The translations under genes and the position numbers were made by a program. 14,948 nt of DNA from NCBI GenBank assembly GCA_937916485.1, contig CALFSV010000141.1, positions 1 through 14,948 of the forward strand. The letters run 5' to 3'. The notes below the pieces were generated by a model, which saw only the letters and a program-made list of their open reading frames with translations, was not told the DNA's origin and searched no databases. Below, in pieces: positions 1 to 6,469 of the stretch. The DNA is from an uncultured Paracoccaceae bacterium (GTDB lineage Bacteria > Pseudomonadota > Alphaproteobacteria > Rhodobacterales > Rhodobacteraceae). Numbering within the stretch: the stretch's first letter is position 1; every line of letters begins with the position of its first letter.

Positions 1-117
1 GCTCATCAAGTCTCCGACGGAGCGTGACAACAGCGGGGCCCGGCTGCAAAGCAGGACCGCCAGGCGGATGATCTCGGTGCTAGTCTTAAAGTACTTGAAC
101 GGAGTAAGTTTTGTCAT
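1..117 (-). mobile_element. IS6-family transposase, N-terminal part, cut by window edge
   Basis: An open frame starts at an ATG (115-117) and runs 39 codons to the window edge. It begins MTKLTPFKYFKTSTEIIRLA. The block PFKYFKTSxEIIRLAV is the hallmark N-terminus of IS6-family (IS26/IS6100-like) DDE transposases, where it precedes a segment resembling RFPLSLRNVEDLL. Here that following segment reads RAPLLSRSVGDLM, which aligns without gaps but is clearly diverged. The copy may therefore be a distant family member or a decaying one. The DDE catalytic core would lie outside the window, so activity cannot be judged. It is transcribed in the same direction as the hydantoinase operon, about 230 bp beyond the operon's last stop codon. 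I could not find a convincing terminal inverted repeat between it and the operon. The family call is fairly sure because of the N-terminal motif; completeness is unknown. Confidence 0.75.
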
Positions 118-348
118 GATCGGGCGCTAGCGGGCGCCCTGCCCCGTCTCAATGCGAGTTTGTCTGACAAGGTTCAAGGAGGTCTTCGGTGACGCCGGGA
201 AGGCCTACGTCTTTCACTTTGCAAGCGACTTGCGCTCGGCCCTGACCGTGGCAACGCTTCAGGACATGCGCTTTGACGCTGCGCATCTGAAAGACGGCTC
301 TTGCGACTGTTTAAAGGCCAGCGGGGCGGTCGTGGGCGCAAAGAACGA
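118..348. other. Non-coding stretch between operon end and IS6-type gene
   Basis: This 231-bp stretch holds no gene I can support. A 66-codon plus-strand frame (152-352) lacks a ribosome binding site and resembles nothing I recognise. No GC hairpin followed by a T-run lies downstream of the last operon gene on the minus strand, so its transcript either ends by another mechanism or reads on toward the IS6-type transposase, which faces the same way. Two small inverted repeats are present: one at 122-139 and a 13-bp one at 221-233 (GCAAG, CGA, CTTGC). Confidence 0.5.
122..139. repeat. Short GC inverted repeat beside IS6-type start codon
   Basis: The arms GGGCGC (122-127) and GCGCCC (134-139) are perfect complements around a 6-base loop. 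The repeat sits 5 bp upstream of the transposase start codon. It has no adjoining T-run on either strand, so it is not an intrinsic terminator. It could be a regulatory hairpin that limits transposase expression from outside transcription, or chance in GC-rich DNA. Confidence 0.3.
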
Positions 349-1905
349 CTAGGCGCGGACCTTGACCGAGCCGCCATAGGCGCTCTCAATCACGACGATA
401 TCCCCTGTCTCCAGCTCGACGCCGCTAGCATAGCGGAAGCCGTCGGCTCCTACACCCGCTCGTTCCACAACCAGGCTGTTCAGGCCGCCGGGCCCTGCCC
501 CGCCAAGCGACCAGACAGGCTCCACCCCGTGCGAAAGCCCTACCGAAAGTGTCGCGGGCCCGCGCAATCCGTAGCGGATGCGCACGCCGCGCCCCCCCGG
601 CATCTCGGCCGGTCGTTCGGGGCGGTCGGTCAGCGTCTTTTCCAGAACGTCGAACCCATAACGCGCCTCTGCAATCTCCACGGGACAGTTGAACGTATCG
701 CCATGGTTGGTGGAATACATCGCATCGAGGCCCGGCCTGCGGGCCGTGGCGCCCCAGCCACCCATTTGCGGCTCCACCATCGTGTAGCGCCGCCCGGTAT
801 CCGGATGTTTGCCGGCAATCACCGTACCAAAGACAGAGGCGAAACTCCCGGCGGGGAGCCGCCCCGGGATCGCATCAGCCAAACAATGCCAAAGCATGTC
901 GACCAGCTTTAGCCGGGTCTCGAAATAATAGCCATGCGGCGCATCGGGGCCCGCATGAAAGATCGTGCCAGGCGTCGTCAGCACCTCGAGCGGGGCGAAA
1001 CTGCCGGCATTGGCAAAACGTTCGGGATCGGTCAGCGCCTTGAACAGGATTTGGCACGCGATCAACGCGCCGTCACGACCTGTGTTATAGGGGCCGGTCG
1101 CCTGAATCGGCGCGTCGCGCAGATCGACTCGGAACCGGTCTTTCGTGATCTCAATCCCGGCTTGCCAGACCGCGCCGTCATCCTGCCGCGCCTCGATCGG
1201 AAACCGCCCCTCAGGCAGTTGTGCCAGCCCGGCCCGCGCCCGCGCCTCGGCCACCTTGCGAGCCTCAACAATAGCGGCCTCGAGCGCGTCAGCGCCATAG
1301 CGCGCGCACAGCCCCCGGATCAGCGCTGCCGCTCGCCGGCCGGCCGAGACCTGTGACCACAGATCACCGTTCACGAAATCGGGCAACCGCGAATTGGTGC
1401 GGATGATGTCGAAGAGGGCGTCGTTGGCCTGCCCCTTGGAGAACAGCTTGACCATCGGCAGGCGCAGCCCTTCGGCCACGATCTCGGTCACGTCAACGGG
1501 CATGGAACCCGGTGTCTTGCCGCCCACATCCCCCCAATGGGCGATGGAGGCGACCCAGGCCACGCGACGGCCCTTGTGAAAGACGGGCTCGGCCAGCACG
1601 ATATCGCTCAGATGGGTGACGCCGCCGTAGTTGGGATCGTTCGTGACGAAGAGATCCCCCTCTGCAACATCCTCGCCATAGCGCGCGACGATGGCCGTGA
1701 CCGATTTGTCCAGCACGCCCACGAAGGACGGTATCCCCGCGCCTGAGCTGACCAGCGCGCCATTGGCATCCGTGATCCCGGTGCCGACGTCGAGCACCTC
1801 GTAGATGATCGGGCTCATCGCCGTCTTGCGAAGAACCTCGAACATCTCCTCGGCGGCACTGTCCAGCGCAGCCTGGATTACGTCGGTCGTAAAGGGATCA
1901 GACAT
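349..1905 (-). CDS. hyuB: Hydantoinase B/oxoprolinase family protein, short paralogue (HyuB-2)
   Basis: Last gene of the operon, 518 residues. It belongs to the hydantoinase B (HyuB) family, which pairs with HyuA in N-methylhydantoinases, 5-oxoprolinases and the related acetone/acetophenone carboxylases. Visible family motifs are KTAMSPIIYEVLD (27-39), TNDPNYGGVTHLSD (88-101), the His/Asp pair in IAHWGDVGG (121-129), EGLRLP (145-150), and NTGRDGAL further on. It is clearly paralogous to the HyuB at 4823-6469 over most of its length. It differs in ending right after the glycine-rich strand (AYGGSVKVRA), so it lacks the tail of about 35 residues (GYGDPxxRDPxxV and onward) that the other copy and most HyuBs carry. 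No lost tail can be read in other frames downstream. The ATG at 1905 overlaps the M24 gene's stop by 8 bp; a TTG directly before it is an alternative, and the Shine-Dalgarno is weak (AAGCGG). It probably forms a complex with HyuA, perhaps with a different substrate from HyuB-1 or a structural role. Family sure, role unknown. Confidence 0.9.
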   Translation of the reverse strand: MSDPFTTDVIQAALDSAAEEMFEVLRKTAMSPIIYEVLDVGTGITDANGALVSSGAGIPSFVGVLDKSVTAIVARYGEDVAEGDLFVTNDPNYGGVTHLSDIVLAEPVFHKGRRVAWVASIAHWGDVGGKTPGSMPVDVTEIVAEGLRLPMVKLFSKGQANDALFDIIRTNSRLPDFVNGDLWSQVSAGRRAAALIRGLCARYGADALEAAIVEARKVAEARARAGLAQLPEGRFPIEARQDDGAVWQAGIEITKDRFRVDLRDAPIQATGPYNTGRDGALIACQILFKALTDPERFANAGSFAPLEVLTTPGTIFHAGPDAPHGYYFETRLKLVDMLWHCLADAIPGRLPAGSFASVFGTVIAGKHPDTGRRYTMVEPQMGGWGATARRPGLDAMYSTNHGDTFNCPVEIAEARYGFDVLEKTLTDRPERPAEMPGGRGVRIRYGLRGPATLSVGLSHGVEPVWSLGGAGPGGLNSLVVERAGVGADGFRYASGVELETGDIVVIESAYGGSVKVRA

Positions 1906-2995
1906 CAATCCGCTTGGCGTCCCTTGGCAATTCCGACAGGATTTCCGGCCCGTCGGCCCGCAGGATCACGATCTCTTCGAGCCTGAGGCCGAACCGGCCC
2001 GACAGGTAGATGCCCGGCTCGATCGAAAAGACCATGCCCTCGTCGAGAACCGTCTCGGACGAGGCGCTGATCCATGGCGGCTCGTGCACCTCGGTGCCAA
2101 GGCCATGGCCCAGACGGTGCAGGAAATTCTCTCCATAGCCCGCCTCCGCGATGACGCCACGGGCGGCATCGTCAAGGACATGCGCCTTGACCCCGGGGCG
2201 CGCGACCTCGATCGCGGCCTCGACCGCGCGGTTGACGATGGCATGGACCTCGTCGAACCCCTCCGGCGCCTCCCCCATCACGGCCATACGCGTGATATCC
2301 GAGGAATAGCCTTCTGATCCGCCCCCGATATCCATAACGACGACATCGCCCTCTTTCAGGACCGTTGAGCCTGTGTGGTGATGCGGCATCGCGCCGTTCG
2401 GGCCCGCGCCCACGATGGAGAACAGCGGCTTCGCGCCCGCGGAGACGAAATGCGCGCGCGCCACGGCGGCCACTTCCTCTTCGGTCATGCCGGGCTTCAT
2501 GGCGGCCCAGGCGGCCTGCATCGCGCGGTCGGCCTGAAGCGCGTTGCGCTTGAGCGCGGCGTATTCATCGGCATCCTTGCGCATCCTGAGCGCGCCGACG
2601 GTGCTTTCACAGAATTGCCGCTTCGCGTTCAGAAGCCTGTCCTGAACAAGGGCCGCATGATCGGCGCGCATGGTTTCATCCACCACGAATGACCCCGCAT
2701 TGCCCGCCCCGAAATCATCGAGAAGCCGGTCGAGCGCGCCCTTCGGCCCCTCGTCGTCGGACCATTCATAGAACGGCAGATCGGTCTGCCGTCCGGCGCT
2801 TTCGGCCTCGAGCACGGGCATCAGGAACCCGGCGTGGCCCTTCGTCACCATGGCCAGAACGGGGCGTTCGTCGGCATGGGGATGCACGTCAAGCAACCAT
2901 CCCAGATGGGCGCCGGGTCCCAGAACCACGAGGTCCACGCCCTCTTCGTCCATCTTGGCGCGCAGCCGGGCGAGCCTTGCATCGGATTTGGTCAT
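1898..2995 (-). CDS. M24-family metallopeptidase (Xaa-Pro aminopeptidase/dipeptidase type)
   Basis: Cytoplasmic dinuclear-metal peptidase of the M24 pita-bread family (Xaa-Pro aminopeptidase, prolidase). With the start at 2995 it has 365 residues: an N-terminal creatinase-like domain (about 1-135) and the catalytic domain (about 140-365). All five expected metal ligands are visible: Asp222 (MDIGG), Asp233 (SSDITR), His297 (GHGLG), Glu326 (IEPGIY) and Glu340 (RLEE). Supporting histidines lie in MPHHHTG and VHEPP. This separates it from creatinase, the metal-free member of the fold. Two in-frame ATGs exist. The first, at 3013, overlaps the previous stop as ATGA. The second, at 2995, has AGGAG 8 bases upstream, so I prefer it. 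Lying between the oxidoreductase and the second HyuB, it probably cleaves a peptide or other linear amide from the imported substrate. The exact substrate cannot be read from the sequence. Confidence 0.9.
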   Translation of the reverse strand: MTKSDARLARLRAKMDEEGVDLVVLGPGAHLGWLLDVHPHADERPVLAMVTKGHAGFLMPVLEAESAGRQTDLPFYEWSDDEGPKGALDRLLDDFGAGNAGSFVVDETMRADHAALVQDRLLNAKRQFCESTVGALRMRKDADEYAALKRNALQADRAMQAAWAAMKPGMTEEEVAAVARAHFVSAGAKPLFSIVGAGPNGAMPHHHTGSTVLKEGDVVVMDIGGGSEGYSSDITRMAVMGEAPEGFDEVHAIVNRAVEAAIEVARPGVKAHVLDDAARGVIAEAGYGENFLHRLGHGLGTEVHEPPWISASSETVLDEGMVFSIEPGIYLSGRFGLRLEEIVILRADGPEILSELPRDAKRIDV

Positions 2996-3009
2996 GTCCG
3001 GTTCTCCTG

Positions 3010-4014
3010 TCATTGCTTTGCGGTCTCGATCACGACTTTGCCATGGCTGTCGCGGGGCTGGCTCAGATAGGCCCAGGCCTCGCGATAGCCTTCCATCGGA
3101 TAGACGCGATCGATCCGGGGCGACAACACCCCGTTCGCCAGCGCCTTGGTGACGAAGTCGACCCCACGCGCACGGGCGGCATGGTCTTCGACATAGTTAA
3201 ACAGCGAATAGGGTTTGAACGTCGCATTGGCCTGGAACATGTCGACGAAAGGCAGCGTCGGGAACACCCCGTCGAGCGTGCCGTAGAAGAGGATCTGGGC
3301 GTCGCGCGCCAGCGCCGGTGAATAGCGGTGGATCATCCCCGCGCCCACCGGGTCGAAGACCGCGTCGACACCTTGGCCATTTGTTAGCCTGCGAATCTCG
3401 GCCGCGATGTCGGTCTCCTCGCTGGTGACGATTACGTGGCTCGCGCCGCTCTCGATCAGGTAATCGACGCTGCCGGGATCGCGGGTCGTGCCGATCATGT
3501 TGGCGCCCGTCAGCCGGCCGATATTGAGCGCGGCATTGCCCGCCGTTCCCGTCGCTGCCGTCACCAGCATCGACGTGCCGGGGCCCGCCTTCGCCAGTTC
3601 CATCACCGGGAAATAGGCCGTCATGAACTGCATCCAGATCGACGCGGCCTCGACCGGTGACAGGCCTTGCGGCGTCGGGGCCAGATATCGGGCATCGACG
3701 CAGGCATAGTCGGCGCTCGTCCCGTCATTGTCATAGAAATAGGGCAGCGTTCCGACATGATCGCCGATCTCGATGCCTGTCACCCCCTCGCCCAGCGCGT
3801 CGACCACGCCTGCGGCCTCCATCCCGATCCGAGCCGGAAACGACGGAAAGCTGAAGGAATAGCGATCAAGCATCAGGTCCATGTCGCCCCAGTTGAGCGC
3901 AAATGCCTCGATCTTCAGCCGCACCTGACCGGGGCGCGGTTCGGGCGTCGGCGCCTCGATCAGGTCGAGCCCCTGCCAGCCATTGTATTCATGAATTACC
4001 CATTCGCGCGGCAT
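3010..4014 (-). CDS. Zinc-free MDR (quinone-oxidoreductase-like) dehydrogenase
   Basis: Medium-chain dehydrogenase/reductase of 334 residues, NAD(P)H-dependent. The N-terminal GroES-like domain (about 1-125) contains GMEAAGVV and GDHVG. It lacks the GHE motif and the cysteine cluster that bind catalytic and structural zinc in alcohol dehydrogenases, which points to the quinone oxidoreductase/zeta-crystallin or enoyl-reductase branch. The Rossmann nucleotide-binding loop is TAATGTAGNAAL (152-163), followed by the typical GVDAVFDPVG (215-224) and a HGKVVIE C-terminal strand. The frame is open further upstream, but the ATG at 4014 is chosen because GGAGG lies 6 bases before it and the protein start (MPREWVIHEY) fits the family. 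It lies one base after the racemase stop codon. It likely reduces a conjugated double bond or a carbonyl formed during breakdown of the substrate, but the reaction is not predictable. Confidence 0.88.
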   Translation of the reverse strand: MPREWVIHEYNGWQGLDLIEAPTPEPRPGQVRLKIEAFALNWGDMDLMLDRYSFSFPSFPARIGMEAAGVVDALGEGVTGIEIGDHVGTLPYFYDNDGTSADYACVDARYLAPTPQGLSPVEAASIWMQFMTAYFPVMELAKAGPGTSMLVTAATGTAGNAALNIGRLTGANMIGTTRDPGSVDYLIESGASHVIVTSEETDIAAEIRRLTNGQGVDAVFDPVGAGMIHRYSPALARDAQILFYGTLDGVFPTLPFVDMFQANATFKPYSLFNYVEDHAARARGVDFVTKALANGVLSPRIDRVYPMEGYREAWAYLSQPRDSHGKVVIETAKQ

Positions 4015-4015
4015 A

Positions 4016-4819
4016 TCAGGCCTCCACCACGATGCGGCCGCCAAAGGCCGGTCTGTCGTCAAAAGTGCCGATGCTGGCGATCTCTTCCTCGGATGGCGCC
4101 TCGCAGGACCATTTCCGCGAGGGCACCCAGCCACAATCACGCTTCAGAAGCGCACCGTATTCGGCCCGTTTCAGCGCCGCGATCGACGGATCGATCACCG
4201 GCACGCCCAGTTCTTGTTCCATGTGGTGGTGAAAGCCCACCTCCATCGTACAGCCGAGGATCAGGGATTCGGCGTAATCTTCCTCCACAGCCTTGCGCCC
4301 GGCCGTCATCAGGCAATAGGCGGTGCGGTCGTGATCTTTCTGAAACTCGGTCACGCCAAGTTCGACGTGATAGAAACCCGCCAGCCTGTCGCGGTGGCCG
4401 TGGTCATGGACGGTCGATTGCATCTGGTGGACCCATTTGCGCCGCCCGACGATCACGCCGAACCTGTTCGACAGGCTTGCTGCGATCTCGCACGACGCGA
4501 CACAGGGCGCGGTGACGATCATCTCGCCCGAGACCTCGCGCGCTTCGAGAAGGCCCGTGTCGTAGAAACATCCGATGGCCAGCGCGTCGAAACCTTCCCG
4601 CGCCGCCGCGCGCGCGGCGCGAATGATGCCCGCTGTCACCATGCCCTCATAACTGCGAAACTCGATATTGGTGAACAGCCCGATCTCGTCGGGCAGCGAA
4701 GTGACATGCACCTCCGTGCCCGGCAGTTTCACATCGCGTGCCATGTCGGCAAACAGATCGTCATGTCCGTCGCGATGGGCGACGGGACTGAGGTACATGA
4801 TCTTGATCGGGTCGCGCAT
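4016..4819 (-). CDS. Asp/Glu/hydantoin racemase family protein
   Basis: A 267-residue cytoplasmic protein of the cofactor-independent Asp/Glu/hydantoin racemase superfamily, which also includes maleate isomerases and arylmalonate decarboxylases. The two catalytic cysteine regions are both present: Cys84 in AIGCFYDTGLLEARE and Cys190 in LILGCTMEVGF. The first matches the hydantoin-racemase pattern CFxDxGLxxARE. Also typical are the strand FGVIVGRR (120-127) and the C-terminal VIDPSIAALKRAEY (208-221). A good GGAGG sits 8 bases before the ATG, inside the end of the preceding HyuB gene; the two genes are separated by 3 bp. Placement just after hyuA-hyuB is the classical context for a hydantoin racemase that interconverts D and L forms so both can be used. 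Isomerase or decarboxylase activity is possible, since the family is broad. Confidence 0.88.
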   Translation of the reverse strand: MRDPIKIMYLSPVAHRDGHDDLFADMARDVKLPGTEVHVTSLPDEIGLFTNIEFRSYEGMVTAGIIRAARAAAREGFDALAIGCFYDTGLLEAREVSGEMIVTAPCVASCEIAASLSNRFGVIVGRRKWVHQMQSTVHDHGHRDRLAGFYHVELGVTEFQKDHDRTAYCLMTAGRKAVEEDYAESLILGCTMEVGFHHHMEQELGVPVIDPSIAALKRAEYGALLKRDCGWVPSRKWSCEAPSEEEIASIGTFDDRPAFGGRIVVEA

Positions 4820-4822
4820 GTC

Positions 4823-6469
4823 TCAGACCTCCACGCCGTGAATGACGCGCGCGCGTTCGGCGCTCAGGATGCCGTCCTTGACGTCACGCTTCACCGCCTC
4901 CGGATCGCGAGCGTTGGGGTCGCCATAGCCGGCCCCGCAGGAGGTGACGACGCGGATAACGTCATCGGTCGTCAGGCCCAGACCCGAGACGAAACTGTAG
5001 CGTTCCGTCTCGCCGTTCTTGATCACCTCGACATAATTGCCAGAACCTTCCTCGGCCCCTTCGAGCCCCCAGGGCTTGATCCGCGAGCGGGTATAGCCCG
5101 CCGTCAGGAACCCGTTCTGCGTGCGGATGCGGTATTCTAGGACGAGCCCTCGCCCGCCCGAGAACTGCCCCTCGCCGCCCGGTTCGGTATTCAACGCCAT
5201 ACGGTCGACGAACAGCCCGTTTCGCGCCTCCGAGATTTCGGCGGGCGTGTTGTAGGTTTCCCCGTGGAAGCCGCTGAAGATGCAGGGATTTCCGTCGCGC
5301 CCCTCCCATGCGCCCCAGCCGCCGATCTGCGGCTCGATGATGGTGTATTGGCGGCCCGTGTCGGGATGGATGCCCCCGATGAACGTGCCGCAGATGGAAC
5401 TGAAATGCCCGGCGGGCAGCCGTTCGGGGATATGCGGCGCGAGGCAGCGCCAGATCAGGTCATAGACGCGCACCTCGGTCTCGAAATAGAACCCGATCGC
5501 CGCGGGCTCCTGCGCATGAAAGATCGACCCTTCCCGCGTCAGCACCTTCAGCGGCCGGAACGAGCCGTCATTGGCCGGGCTGTCGGGGTCCGTCAGCGCC
5601 TTGAACACCATCTGCGCGCAGACCATCGTGCCATCGCGGCTGGTATTGGTGGGGCCCACGTCCTGATCGGGATTGTCGCGCAGGTCGACAAGGAATTCGG
5701 TGTCGGTGATCGTGATCTTGACGTTGAAGATCCGGCCGTCGTCCTGCTCCTCGTCCAGTTCGAACGTGCCCTTGGGAAGGTTGGCAAGCTCGGCCAGCGC
5801 TGTCTTTTCCCCGAATTCCATGAAGCTTTGCATGGCCCGGATGAAGGTGTCGGCCCCGTATTTCGTGGCCAGACCCTCAAGCCGCCGCGCGCCCACCCGG
5901 ACGCTCGCGATCGCGGCCCAAACGTCGCCCAGAAGGAAATCGGGCATCCGGCTGTTGCAGGTGATGATGTCCATCACGGCCTGATCCGTTTCGCCCTCGC
6001 GGATCAGCTTGACCGCCGGCAGGCGCAGACCTTCCTGGAAGATCTCGGTGGCCTCACCCGAAAGCGAACCTGGCGCCATGCCGCCGACGTCCGAGTTATG
6101 CGCGATATTGGCCGTCCAGGCGATCAGCCGCCCGTCGACGAAGACCGGCATCGCCAGAACCAAGTCGTTGAGGTGGGTCACACCGCCATACCACGGATCA
6201 TTGGTAATGAAGACGTCGCCGGGGCGGATATCCTCGTGTTTCGACAGGATGAACTGCACCGATTTGTCGAGCACGCCGATGAAGGCCGGGATACCCGCGC
6301 CCGAAGAGGCGATCCGCCCTTCGGCATCGGTGATGCCCGTCCCCATGTCGAGCACCTCGTAGATGATCGACGACATCGCCGTCTTGCGCATCGCGGCGAA
6401 CATCTCGTCGGCGGCGGCCTGAAGCGAATTCTGGATGATCTCCAGCGTGATGGGATCGTTCTGGCTCAT
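4823..6469 (-). CDS. hyuB: Hydantoinase B/oxoprolinase family protein (HyuB-1)
   Basis: Full-length HyuB, 548 residues, overlapping the upstream hyuA by 4 bp (ATGA), which indicates translational coupling and a stable HyuA-HyuB complex. Motifs in order: KTAMSSIIYEVLDMGTG (29-45), TNDPWYGGVTHLND (89-102), IAHNSDVGG (122-130), EGLRLP (146-151), NTSRDGTM in the middle, IEPQIGGWGAWEGRDG, and the C-terminal GYGDPNARDPEAVKRDV with its following tail (about 514-548). The tail is the standard HyuB ending, unlike the shorter copy at the operon end. A GGGAG ribosome site sits about 8 bases before the ATG. In characterised relatives the A and B subunits together drive ATP-dependent hydrolysis of cyclic amides (N-methylhydantoin, 5-oxoproline, caprolactam) or ketone carboxylation. 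Which applies here cannot be decided, though the racemase next door favours a hydantoin or cyclic amide. Confidence 0.94.
   Translation of the reverse strand: MSQNDPITLEIIQNSLQAAADEMFAAMRKTAMSSIIYEVLDMGTGITDAEGRIASSGAGIPAFIGVLDKSVQFILSKHEDIRPGDVFITNDPWYGGVTHLNDLVLAMPVFVDGRLIAWTANIAHNSDVGGMAPGSLSGEATEIFQEGLRLPAVKLIREGETDQAVMDIITCNSRMPDFLLGDVWAAIASVRVGARRLEGLATKYGADTFIRAMQSFMEFGEKTALAELANLPKGTFELDEEQDDGRIFNVKITITDTEFLVDLRDNPDQDVGPTNTSRDGTMVCAQMVFKALTDPDSPANDGSFRPLKVLTREGSIFHAQEPAAIGFYFETEVRVYDLIWRCLAPHIPERLPAGHFSSICGTFIGGIHPDTGRQYTIIEPQIGGWGAWEGRDGNPCIFSGFHGETYNTPAEISEARNGLFVDRMALNTEPGGEGQFSGGRGLVLEYRIRTQNGFLTAGYTRSRIKPWGLEGAEEGSGNYVEVIKNGETERYSFVSGLGLTTDDVIRVVTSCGAGYGDPNARDPEAVKRDVKDGILSAERARVIHGVEV

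Noticed and set aside
218..231. TTTGCAAGCGACTT considered as the end of the IS6-type element
   Set aside because: Only the TTTGCAA half resembles the IS6-family terminal repeat; about 8 of 14 positions match IS26, and no flanking target duplication can be tested in this window.
152..352. 66-codon plus-strand frame downstream of the operon
   Set aside because: No ribosome binding site and no family resemblance that I can see. It overlaps the last stop codon of the operon. Possibly a relic, but not supportable as a gene.
1898..2995. Creatinase identity for the M24-family protein
   Set aside because: Creatinase lacks the metal ligands, whereas all five (two Asp, one His, two Glu) are present here, so it is a metallopeptidase.
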